A stretch of DNA of 45,204 nt from Phoronis australis (lineage: Eukaryota; Phoronida; Phoronidae). Below the pieces are notes generated by a model. That model did no database searches, had not been told where the DNA came from, and was given only the letters and a program-made list of their open reading frames with translations. Where the stretch lies: NCBI GenBank assembly GCA_002633005.1, contig NMRA01000044.1, forward strand, positions 1,022,248 to 1,067,451, given 5' to 3'. Position numbers and translations under genes: made by a program. This document shows positions 31,646 through 44,400 of this stretch, one piece after another. Positions within the stretch are counted from its first letter, which is position 1, and each line of letters starts with the position of its first letter.

Positions 31646-32076
31646 AAACTTCAGTTTTCAAAAGTTAGTTCCTTGACTTAAGTTCTCAAAACTTAGTTCT
31701 CAAAAAGTTAAGTTTTGATGACTTATGTTTGTTACTAAAAACTTGTTCCAAAACTTAAGTTTTTGGAAGACTTAAGTTTCTGAAACTTAAGTTTTCCAAA
31801 AACTTAAGTATTTTAGAACAAGTTTTTGGAACGAACTTAAGTTTTAAAAACTTAAGTTTTCATAGCTTAAGTTTTTCAAAAACTTTAGTTCTAAAAACTT
31901 AAGTTTTTAAAAAATTTAAGTTCTGAAAACTTAAGTTTTTAAAACTTAAGTTCGTTCCAAAAAACTTATTCCAAAATACCTAATTTTTCGCCAAAAACTT
32001 AGTTTTCGTGAATGAAAACTTAAGTTTTTTAGACCAAAAACTGAAGTTTTTCGATGAAAACTCAAGTTAAGTTCAT
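31646..32076. repeat. Array of CTTAAG-centred palindromes (AAAACTTAAGTTTT type)
   Basis: Twelve CTTAAG hexamers occur between 31677 and 32023, most inside longer palindromes AAAACTTAAGTTTT, separated by 10-60 bp of A/T-rich spacers. Degenerate versions (ACTTAG, TTTAAG, CTGAAG, CTCAAG) flank them. Spacing is irregular, so it is not a simple tandem satellite. It ends about 390 bp before the SRRM1 ATG. Confidence 0.85.
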
Positions 32077-32469
32077 TTTTGTAAGGGATATACATCATTT
32101 CAAACCGTCCCTTTCCCTCTCCCTCCACTTCCCTTAATCTCATACCCCGCGCTGGCCGCGATCTGAGCCTCGGAGTATTCGTACCTCGCTTCAGTGATCC
32201 CGCTCTCACGATCGATTCAAATTTTGGCCAGCGATCCAAAACTGAGGCAGCACCACCTCGCTTCTCAGCCTTGTGGTCATGGATATGGTTTTCTTTGTTC
32301 GTGAACAGATCAGCCCAGCTCCCAATGACACATGTGCACCCCGGACCCGCGGGCCACTGACTTCTCCTTTTAACTTCAGTGGAAGACCAATAAGCAAGTA
32401 CTGAAGTTGTCGGTAGGTGGGAGCACTAACAATCTCGTGAAACTTCATAGTTTCTCGTGCCTGGTCAAG

Positions 32470-35400
32470 ATGACTGACGCCGGCTTTTTCAAGGTAAACT
32501 TATCGCAAATTATGTGAATATTGCATAGACAAAGGTTACCGATTCGTAAATATTTCACCTCTGCAACACATCCAGCTTATTTTTGTTAAGTTAAATGTTT
32601 GAAAGTGGTTCAAGAGAAGTGCTTTCCTCAATTCTCGTGGTTGCACATTGTCCCTCTGGCGCGTCGTGTTCTCCAAAAGTCAAAATGGCGACGGAAATAC
32701 CGCTGTGTATCTTTTCTGTGGTGATTTAATAGTATTTGAAATCTATAGTAACCACAATACCACTAGCTTTGGCGGTAATTGTTTACAATGTGACGACAAT
32801 GACTTAGACATATGATTTTGGTATCGTTCGATTCCTCGCAATGTTATCTTTCCAAATATATAGATAGAGAAATTTCTCCTACCCCGTTCCCTTTTGGCTT
32901 AGTATTTTATCGTGAAATTCTAACACTATTTCCTGGTACGCGGTAGTAAAACCGCCATGTTGAATGGAAGGAGTCACCTGGCGGTCAAAAACTGAACTAA
33001 TTTACCGACTTGCAGATCGTCGCTTTTCATAAGTTCAAATTGACCGAGACCCGTCAATCCCCTGCCCGAGCTACGGAATCAAGGATTCGAATTCGATCCT
33101 ATGGTGACCCTGATATACGCATGTGCTAGCAAGAATCCGCCAAAACAACGGAGGTTGTTTTTGAGGTCCAAATTTGTGAAAAGAGTATCACTTCAGACAA
33201 TTTCGTGGAAAAATGGTCAAATGCACAGGCGTCCTCAGCTTCTGATCGTCCCCAATACACTACATATAAATACTACAAGGTATGACACTTCGGACTTGAA
33301 ATTCCACGGGTGCTTCACTTCAGCCGTCCATAGCAAACATAAAACTCAATAAATTTGCACAAAACAGGGGTTCGACAAACCATGAAGAATTGTTCTTTCT
33401 CCCAATACCATTCACGGTGTCCTGTTACGGCGACTTCGAAAGAAATTCGCAGTCAAAGAACAAAAATATTCACAAAAAGCCCCCACACACGTTTCCCCTA
33501 GGCCCGTCGAGGTCAAGGACGGTACGGAAATTGCCGCTTTGTCGCGTAAAGTCACGATGTCGATACTTCCGTAACTCACCGGCAATTTCCGTAACCGTCC
33601 TTGACCTCGACGGGCCTAGGGGAAACGTGTGTGGGGGCTTTTTGTGAATATTTTTGTTCTTTGACTGCGAATTTCTTACGAAGTCGCCGTAACAGGACAC
33701 CGTGAATGGTATTGGGAGAAAGAACAATTCTTCATGGTTTGTCGAACCCCTGTTTTGTGCAAATTTATTGAGTTTTATGTTTGCTATGGACGGCTGAAGT
33801 GAAGCACCCGTGGAATTTCAAGTCCGAAGTGTCATACCTTGTAGTATTATATGTAGTGTATTGGGGACGATCAGAAGCTGAGGACGCCTGTGGTCAAATG
33901 GTCACAATTTAAAAAAAATGGAAAAGGTAAAATGCTTCTACTTGTTCATCAATATTTATTATGTCAGGAAAACTTTAGCGAGAATCTCGCGCAGGCAAAC
34001 ACCATTCAGAAATGCAGAATCAATGATGCTGTTTCATTCATTAACAGTAGGTGTCGCTGTAATCTTGTGTTGAGCTAACATGGCGGTGTCCACCGGGAAA
34101 TAGTGCCAACTGAAATTCGACGATAAAATATGGAGGAAATGCGGTAGGGGATCAATTCATATATTTTTGGAAAGATGACGGCGCGAGGAATCGAACGATA
34201 CCAAAATCATATGTCTAAGTCATTGTCGTCATATTGTAAACAATTGCCGCTTTGGCTTGAAGTCTGATAAAATCAAAGCCCCTGGAAGAACAGCAGGGTC
34301 AGGGCAGTTAGTGCAGACCTGATCCAGAAAGAGGACATGGTTGGTAGAAAGTGACCAACGTCGCCAGCCGACTAGATGCAGTGTAGCTTCATACGCCAGA
34401 AGCTTTTCGGAAGATTATGCCTCACGCTGACTACAACATCAAAGTTACATTGTTATAAATTAATACCTTTTGTGCATAGAGGGACACCTGGCTTAGGAGA
34501 CCGTCGATTTATTTAATTCTCTCCAACTCAAAGAAATACTTCTGTTATCAAACTTTTTCTTTGAGCAGTCCCTTGTTTAATTCCCAGAATTGGCAACTCT
34601 TCTTTTTTAACACTGCATGTGGCAGGTAGTATGACATCATATCCCTCGGCATTCGATGAGAAGGGTTTTCCAAGCAGTCCTGTGCATTGTTTTAATCTCT
34701 AATGATCTTTTTTGTACATGCAGGGCACCAGTGCTGACCAGGACAACAGATTCAGTGACAAGAAAAAGAAACTAATGAAGTCGATGAAGTTTGCTGAAGG
34801 AGCAGATAAAAAGGTTGTTGGAATGTTCTGTATTGTTGTTATATGGATTTGACTAACCAGTACAACAAAAATCTTGGGTCAACGCCTGTTTCACCTATAT
34901 GCTGATTTAGGGAGCAACCAAAAAATTGGTGCCGCATCCCATTTTTACAGTTGTTGCATATATTTGTAATTCGAAAATTGAGGTTGCTCCCCCTGTTGCG
35001 ACATCCTTTGACCAGCTGTGTTTGGCGTTTAAGGAACCTCTTTTCAGCACTTAATTTATAAGCAAGGTATAGTACAAATTCTTCAGTTTCTTCAGTTGTC
35101 ACTAATATTCTTATCTATGATGCTTTAAGTGGTGAAAATGTTTCCAAATGTTGTCAGTGACAGCTGCGCTGTGTTATCCACTTTATTGCGTCCTTAACTG
35201 AAGATTTATACAATGCTCAGCCATTCAAATTGCATCCATGTCTAAGAATCTGGTCCAAACTGTGATAGAAAATGTTTTCCATCAGCAAAGGAATCGGTCA
35301 ATCTGAGCATTGTTGTGAATCCCCAGCCCAATTTCTCAAAAAGTTGCCTGATGGTGGCTAAGGAATATCATTTAAAAATCATAAAAATTATTTGGTGCTA

Positions 35401-38400
35401 GTAATATTTTTTTTAAAAAAGAGAAAATTAAAAATTTACTAGTCCCAGAAAACCACTTTTCTCGCCGATAACGTTATTTTAAAGAACCGTGTGCTTTGTT
35501 TGCAGATCGACATGACCAAAGTGAACCTGGATACACTGAAGCCATGGATTACGCAGCGAGTGACAGAGATGTTAGGCGAGGATGACGATGTCCTGATCGA
35601 GTTTATATTCAATCAGTTGGAGAATAGGGTAGGTGGCGCTGTCTCTGATATCACACACTGTCGTCTTCGTAAAGTTAATGCATCACACTGACACAGAGTT
35701 AGTTCACAGTAAACTATCTTCATCCCTTCATTCTGAAGCTGTGCCTGATATTTAGCTGACAAATTTTCACCAAACATATCGAACAGCTGTATTATGACCC
35801 ATGTTTGCATTCAGAGACTCGTATGGTTGTTCACACGTGATATTTGGCTATCTGGCAATAGTTCGAAACTATTCTCTGAAAAACGAGTAGATTTTGGTAA
35901 CTATCTTGGTAACAGTGACTGGGTATCTTTGTACAAATAGTTTGAACTGGTACTAGATCAGTAAAGTTTATTAGCGAAATGAACAGCTGTCGTTTAACTG
36001 AAGCAGTTAAGTTTATTGGCTAAATGAACAGCTGTCATTTAACCGAAGCATTAAAGTTTATTGGCTAAATGAACAGCTGTCATTTAACTGAAGATCAGTG
36101 TCCTTGTTAGTGTAAGCCTTAGTATTTTTGTCAAACACCTGTATCGTAGTGCTTTTGATAGACGACTCACTTTCTACTGTTTTCCTCAAAAAGGGTGCAT
36201 TGTAAATGTGCTAGCGACTGTCAGATGTGGGCCTTGATTTCTCTAAGTAGTTCTATAAAGCAAGACGGCCACACACGCGTACCAAGACCCACGTCTATCT
36301 GGACAGTGTCTTCAGTAACCCTTGACACAGCTAAGTACGTGAATGTTTCTCCTGCATCGCTGCGCTCCGTGCGTTCTTTGCTTGATTAACTGTTACAGTA
36401 CAAGAAGCAACTTGATGGTTAGAGTGTGGCAAATTGCTTTGATAGAAGTTCAACTTAGAATCTTGAATTCAAATTGTCTGAGAGTTTGGAAAAGCACCAA
36501 CCAGTGGTATCTTAATTTTATTTTTGCGGTTTAAGAACAGTGATATGTTAACGTTGATTTTTTTGATTTCTTTGATAATGCTTTTAATAATTCATTATTA
36601 ATTTTCAATTGGTTATTTCTGCTTTTTGTTTCACACTTTTGAATCCTTAGAGATGTTTTTGAGAGGTCTTCTATGGGTAAGTGGGTTCGCCAATTTGATA
36701 ATCGGATGCCCATTAACGCTTCATAGTCGGAGATTATTTGTAAATCCTGAAGCAAGCACAACATCTCTCCACTTCCTGGATATCGTATTGGATGCCAACT
36801 GGTCTCCAGATTTGTCACCACAGAATGGTATTTACAAAGGACTTTCCTGTGACGTTTTTATGCAGTTCATCGAACACTTGGCCTCTTTTTTGAATGTTGA
36901 TAAATAAATTATGCTTTATTTCTTTTCAAGTTATAAAGCTGTTATTAAATGCCATTTGTGGCATTGTTCTAATTAATAAGTTCTGAAACCCTTTCAATAA
37001 ATAGCATGAACGTTTTTCCCCAGAGTGCAGTGATACGCAAAAGTTGATTAATATTCTAATATCGTTATGGTTCAAGTCTCCAGAACTGCCATCCCGGTGT
37101 TGAAGTTTTGGTTGACGCGTAGCATTTAAAAAATTGACAAAGGGATATATTGCTGTGTTCTTGCATTGGTACATTTTTACATGTTATACAAATATCACCA
37201 AGGCTGGTACAGTGAAGTTAGGTTGCGTTAATTTTGCGCCATGTGATTTGCTAACGCCTGGGCGTCGTGTCGCCCACCTCTGTCCTGTTGCAGTTTCCCG
37301 ATGGCAAGGAGCTTCAGATCAACGTAACAGGGTTCCTGAATGGCAAGAACGCGCGCATCTTCACGCAGGAACTGTGGGAGCATCTGGACAGTGCCCAGCA
37401 GAACATCGGCGGTATCCCCGCCAAGTTCCTGGAACAGAAGAAGGAGGAGATTAGAAAGAAACAGGTGAGAGAGAATTGTATGCCTGTTTTGTGTTAAAGG
37501 GACACGCTCAGTTTTAGGTCCAAGAAACTTGTTTTTTTTAGATTGAAATTATTAGCTTTAACCAGAGCCATGAAACAACAAAACATTTTGTTTTTGTGGG
37601 TTTCATGACAAATTGTCATTTGTTGTCTATGTCTGCCACTCATGAACTGAAGTGGAAGCTGGTGACTTTAATCAGATAAAAATGGTCTAAAATACTTCGA
37701 TATTTTATAGAGCGGGGTTTAGCAAGTAAAGTGTAAAGCTACGACCGTTGAGGTCGCGAGTTCAGATCCGTCTCGGAGCTGATAAGAAATTAGTGTTTTT
37801 CTCGCCAATAGTGTCACTCAATGTGACTTGAGGCTTATGTCAACAAGTTTGTTGTTTTCTACGTAACTATTTCGTAAATAATTTAATCTCAGTTAAGTAC
37901 AAAGTCTCTGAGAATATACCCCAAATCATCAGATAATATGTATTTTAGTATATATTTTAATAATCGCTAAGCACTGGTTTCCTATCTATTACACATTGTA
38001 AATACTTTATTTTGGTAATAACAAAGTGAGAATTTATTATTACGTCGGGGTGTTTAGGACAATTCACCTTGCATATTCCTAAGATGCCTGCCATTTTGAG
38101 GGCAGCCACGTGGTGTGAACACAATCACACTGGAATTGTCGTTTTTATTTGCAGGAAGAGCAGGAGCGTATTCAGGCAAATCTCAAAAAGAAGGAAGAGG
38201 AGATAGCACAGGCTCTGAAGAGGGAACGAGACGAAGGGGAGAAGAAAGATGATTCCCCTAAAAGGTGAGAGCGATGGCGTCTTCAAAGAGGTCGTGTGTG
38301 AGCTCTTGTAACAGCGTGACCTCTTTTCATGAATGTTGACACAATGGGCATTTTTCTATAGTAGAAATTTCCGTGGCACTTGATGATCATAAGGTAGTTG

Positions 38401-41400
38401 GTGGATAGCGTTCTGTAGACGTTGATTTAATAGAGGGGGGGTAGAATTCCAGCTTTTTTGCGAATTCTTAAAGACCGTCGTGTTGTCAAATCCAAAGAAT
38501 CGCACACAAATTCCAACGTCTCAAGTGTCTGTGACTGAAAGAATTGTTATTTTGTCCCTGTTAACTCAGACCGTCTTCCACGTCGGAATTTGAAGTTGGG
38601 TCAAGCGGAAGCCGCTTCTGCGCTTTCAAAATGCAGAAGAGTGGCTTATTGCATATTTCCAATTTGATGAGATGTTGCTAAAAAGCGACTCTGTGTCCAT
38701 TTCTATGGGATTGCTCGACTTAGGTTGTCATGCCTGTTGTCAACATAGCTAGTCAAATAAGTTTATTTTACTTCGAATATAATGTAAAAATGTAGATTCA
38801 AAATCCTGGCTAGAAATTGTGAAGAGCGAAACGATGCCTGTCTGCACTGTGTTTGGTACTTTACTTGTATTCTCTCATGGTCTTTTATGCAGCGATTTAT
38901 TGTGTATAATGTAAAGCTCAGATTCATTAACGTTTGCAGTACATCATTTGTGATCCCATAACATGCGTATTGCATCGACGCTGTTTTCCAGGAAACGAAG
39001 CCGGTCACGAAGTGGTTCCAGAAGCCGTCGGAGTCGTCGCAAGTCTGCAGAAAGAAGACGCAGCAGCTCCGACCGTAAGAAGTCTCCAGACAAGAAGCGT
39101 CGTTTCCGAGAGAGGACAGCATCCAAGTCCCCTGAATCTGGACAAGGTTCCCCGGACAAAGCGGATGAAGAGAAGGATGGACAGGGGTCTCCTAAACCAA
39201 CTGGGGAGGCGATGAAGGAGGTCGCCCCCGCTGACAGGTATGGACGGCCTAGTCAAAGTGTGTCTAGTTGTCTCTGAGATCTATGATAGTGTTTCAAGAA
39301 AACTTAAATTTTTGGTTTGATGTTGTATCGATGTTGCATATCCTGGTCTGTCCGAGGCATGGAACATCAAATCTTGAATCCTGTGTCGTAATTGAGGCAT
39401 GCAGTATTCAAAGTGAGCTTTTCTCCCACCGTGGTCATTTTTGGCTTAGTTTCTTAATCAAACTAGGCGGCGTAATTGTCACCATTAGAGTTGCCGGAAC
39501 GCTGTGTGGACACCCCTTAAAGCCTTCATTGTATGAATTTTTGTTTTAGACGTGTTGGGCTACCCAGATAGTCTCAACAATACTTAGGTACATTAAGATA
39601 ACGCATATCAGTCTCAACAATACTTAGGTACATTAAGATAACACATATCAAGAGGAAGACTGAGGAAACCATGCAAAATGGCAATTTTTGTTGAACACTG
39701 AAGTCAACCAATTTTTACAAAATTAAGTCGGTATTATCTTCACAAGTGTTTCAAACGGAATATATTTTCCTCTTGGGATGTCTTCTCCTCCAAGACATGG
39801 GGGAGGTGGCAGTGGGTGAAAATTATTATGTTCTGACTGAAAGGAACACAAAAATATATTTACATTTAAAAGAGACACTAGCATGACTTTTGAATTTTGT
39901 ATTTTGTTGTTTATATATTCAATTTTCTTTTAAAAGGGTAAGCTAAGGTTATTGGGCCTCTAGCATTCAACTTTAAATTAAGTATCCCGTTTCATACCGT
40001 ATTGCATCACCGTCAGAACGAAAAACAAAAGTAATTGCAGTAAATAGGGGTCTGAGTAGACACCATATGAGATTTGTCATGGTGACATAGGCAAAAGTAA
40101 GTCAATACGCGTGACTGTTACAAATGGAGCTTTATGGCATTAAAGTGCCTAGAGTGATGCTCAACATTTATCATAGCAAGCAATTTCAGTGTATGAGAAG
40201 ACAAAGCTAAGATAAGATTCTTTATTTAGAAAGGATGAAAAGACGTTAAGCATAGCTTGTCTACCACATGGTGCTCTAAAACAATAAACAAGGGCAAGGT
40301 ATACAATATTGATAATTAAAAATAAATAAATTAAAAAATGATTTTAGGATGAGCTGTATTCAGACGAGAAAGACAATTATGGTACAATGGAATGATAATA
40401 AATATTGAATATTGTTATTAAACAAATGTGTAACTAGACCTAGCTAATCACGATTCATGCATTGCTGGTAAATGAGTGTGACGATAAGGAATTGGGATTT
40501 GAACTTTTTAAGTATTAAAATAACCCCCGTCAACAGAAGTATGGAAATAACTAAATGAAAACCAAGAATACCGTTATGGGTTTGGCTTTCTTACATTGAG
40601 TTTGAAAGCCCTTGCAATCAGTTTTAAGTATTGGGAGAGATTCAAGTCATTTCTTAAGCAAATAAGGGCATTTTGGACTTTTGATACCAATTCGATGCCA
40701 TTTCTTTCCAAGACCTAATCCACAGCATGGACTTATGAACGCGTACACAAATTTTTGTAATTCTAGTCGAGTTTGAATTTCTGTTGTCGAGAACTGAATA
40801 GGTGTGAGTATTGTGATTAGTGTTAAGGAGTAACACAGATGTCTGTCTTCTCATTGCACAGCTCGACAGATGTAAAGAAAGGGGAAAGTGGGGATGAAGA
40901 AGAGGAGACGGGTGAAAACAGCGACAAGAAGTCGAGATCCAGGTAAAGAGTAACTTCGTGCCAGATTTCCTGTCAGCGTCTGTCGGGCAAAATTTTTGAA
41001 ATCAATTTTGTTTTACACCCGCATACATTGGCACTTGTATTATGTTTTGTGTACTTTTACTTAAGGGCTGTTCCAGTAAAATTCGTGTGGGAGGGGGGTA
41101 CGGCAGTGGAAATAAAAATTCATGGGTGGTGGTCTTCAGAAAAAAAATCAAATTATGGGTGGTCGTTCCTGTAAGAAGTGATGCATTAAAAATGGGTGGT
41201 ACTTTTTGACCTGTTAATGTTGACAGGTTGGTTACTTCAGCTGTCAAAACTCAAAAATAATGCATTAGGCATATATCCCAACTTCCAATACAAAAAAGCC
41301 CATATTGCTAGTGAACACAGTGCAATTATTCACTAAGCCATTAATCAAGTCATGGGCAACTTGATTTGAACCAACTGTTTGTCTGCAGTCCTGTTGAATT

Positions 41401-44400
41401 GAAAAGTTATGCAACACTAAACTGGTGTTAACAAATATAAGAAAATTGATGATTTTTAAATAAAAAGTATGAGGAGTAAGATAAACAAGTTCCAATATTC
41501 ACTTGACATTGAAGTATAAAAGAGTTCGTGGAGACAGTTTGAGATTCATAGATCCTTGTAATTGTTAATGTTCATTGAAATTATAGACACATGGTTAGCA
41601 GAGACACCTGGTGGCTGCCAAAAGTATTGCTCACAGGCTACTTTAGTTTCTGACAATATTGGACAAGACAACTAGTTTTTGTCTGTCAATCATCTAAGTT
41701 CTTAACAGGTCCTCCTGGAGGCAATTTGTTTGCAAGTGTTGGATTTTATATTTTAACCTATTAAAATTAATTAAAAAAGTATGGGTCATGGGTTGGAGAA
41801 ATAAATGGAAAATATGGGCGGTGGGTACGAAATAAAAGTGCCTTCCCCTCCCATACAGATGTTGCTGGAACAGCCCTAAATTAGATTTTGTTCTTTAGTA
41901 TTTTTTTCACTGAGGTAGTGTAAGCATGCAGCTGAAGTTTTTATTGTATTGTGTGAATTAGGACACCATCGCCTGAAAAGAAAGCCAAGTCTCCATCTCC
42001 AAAGCATAAGACTTCGCGCAAAAGAAGCAAGTCATCGCCCCGTAGAAGTAAATCTCCACGTCGTAGGAGTGGTTCACAAAGACGCCGAAGCAAATCTCCA
42101 CGACGACGAAGTCGATCACCTCGACGACGAAACAGCCGGTCACCACGACGACGCAGTGGGTCACCGCGGCGACGTAGTCGGTCACCGCGGCGACGCAGTC
42201 GGTCGCCGCGGTTCAGTCGACAGATGAGAAGAAGAAGTCCTTCTCCGCGGCGTAGATCGCCTCTAAGGCGTCGGTCCCCATCACCGCGGTTCCGTGGGCG
42301 AAGGCGCAGCGCCTCACCGGGCTTGCGGAGAAGTGTGTCTCCACGAACTCGGCGAGGGGGTTCTCCTAGTCCCCCCAGACGACGAAATGTGAGGAGGTAA
42401 TGTTCAGTTTGAGTTTGTGCTTTGCACATGTGATGACAATTTTATGGCTGGGCAACTAGCCTCAATAATTTTATTTTACTTTGTATTTAATGCTGCGTTT
42501 TGCCCTGTTTAGCTGTGACCTCATCATATTCCTTACATTGATAGGGTTCCGTTTCCATGACTACATAACACACAGGCAATGCTCCGTTTTGGAATTTGCA
42601 CTTTTATGGTTGGTCAACCCCAGTAAAGTCTGAAGCATTTTCTGGGGTTGCTGATGATTCCGATGTCCTTGTTCGTTGTGGAATGAAGACTTATCATGGT
42701 TAGGAATGTTCCAAAACCAATTTCTATTTCCTTTGTCCAGGCAGCTATTGTGGCAGAATGCAGCTTTAATATGTACAACTTATTTATGTACCATTTCTGC
42801 AAAGGCACTTGTTTATTAATCTCGAAATAGGTTTGTGTTTTAGCATTCATGTACATCTTAGTTGTGTGACTATAACTCAGAAGTCAGTTGGGATACTTCA
42901 ATAGACCAAATTAATTTTTTACAATTGCAGACTGCTTAATTAGTAATTATGTTGTAATTTATTGTGGCAGTATTCCAAATGTGTATTTCTGAAGCGTTAT
43001 TGTGTACTTCCCATAGAGGTCGGTCATCTTCCTCATCGTCGTCCTCCAGCTCCAGTGGCTCAGAGTCTCCACCCCCAAAGGCAGCAGCGAAAAAGGCAGC
43101 GCCCGCCAAGCAGCCAGACGAAAAGGTAATTTTGCGGTGTCTCTTGTGGGATTTGTTTTTTAAGTGGCAGTAAATTTGCGTTCCGTTAAAGAAACTAATT
43201 TCTGATTGAGACCTCTTACTGGTGGAAATTGGACTCGCTCAGAGAAGTGATTTTTGGTCATGAAGAAAACTGATAGCTCGTTATCCGTGGAGACCATGCT
43301 TGGCAAATAGAGTGACACGCCGTGACAAGTCAAATTGTAGATCCTGATCTCAAGCAATATTGATCTGTCGGCTCTTCCGAAGCCCTGAAATAACCTACAA
43401 TTTGACTAAGGAACAATTTGAAACCAGCTTTATACGAGTCAGCCGTCTAAATCAAAAGATGGTTTTGTGATGGACGGTGGGTTTATATGCACTTAAAAGG
43501 ATATGTCACATGCGGAATGTTTTGCCATATCATTTGTGCCCTATTATACAGACTGAAGTTTAGATGACACTCTTTTATAGAAAAGGGATAATTCGAAAGG
43601 TTTTTCAAATACAATAAAATACATTTAAGTCGGACATGTGTATGCCAGGTTTTCGTTTAACTCGGACAACATTCAGCAGTATTGCTGTTCTGGGCTGTGT
43701 GTTTGACCCTTCAAATGAGTCTGATTTCGTCGTATGCGCATGAAATTTCACGATCCGCTTGGATTTAACTTGCGCATGTTTTACTCTAGGGCTATTGATA
43801 TGTGATGTGTCTACCGAGCCAAGGTATGGTTATCAGAAGCTGTTGTGAATTAAATCCAGACTCTTTGTAAACCTGTGGTAGTCTGTCTGTCGAACATACA
43901 ACCGTGTTAACTTTCCAGGCTGAAGAAGGGGAAGATAGTTCTAAAACTGCTGGAAAGGCCGGACGTCACTATCGTAACCGCGCCGACAGTGACTCGTCTT
44001 CAGAGGACGAGACGGAGGTTAAGAAACCGGGTAAAGTATTAACCCTATTGCTTCATATGTGATTGACAGCAATTGTTTGCTGATATTGGACTATGTGTCA
44101 AACAAATTTGCGTTGCTGTTAGACACAAAATTGCCAATTACCAGAACCTCGTTTATGTGTTTTTCAAAATAAAGGCAGAAATGTGTTTAGAGAGTAACAG
44201 TCTTTCATATCAAGTCATTTTTGAGGACAATATTTTTCATTTGCGTAACATTACATTCTTGTTGGGGTCTAAATGAGATTTTCCCTATTTGAATATGATG
44301 GACTTGTGTATAATGTATATCATTGCCAACCTTACTTACATTCTCACCCATCATCATCATTTTTGACTGATTTATTCTGCACAGCGAACTTTTGTTAAGT

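Larger units (their letters stand above)
32494..34723 (+). other. SRRM1 intron 1, hosting nested inverted-repeat elements
   Basis: Donor AAG|GTAAAC follows the 8-codon first exon and the acceptor is ACATGCAG. About two thirds of the intron is the outer element 32773-34249 with the inner foldback element inside it. Confidence 0.85.

Noticed and set aside
31946-32448. Two minus-strand open frames of 80-97 codons between the CTTAAG array and SRRM1
   Set aside because: Part of the first is translated CTTAAG repeat; the rest overlaps the SRRM1 5' untranslated and promoter region without motifs.
33390-33727. Two mirrored 85-codon open frames on opposite strands with nearly the same N- and C-terminal protein sequence
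   Set aside because: They are produced automatically by the palindromic arms of the foldback element; no start context, splice site or homologue supports a gene.
41941-42429. 162-codon arginine/leucine-rich minus-strand frame
   Set aside because: It is the antisense shadow of the SRRM1 RS exon, whose splice sites and family match are clear on the plus strand.
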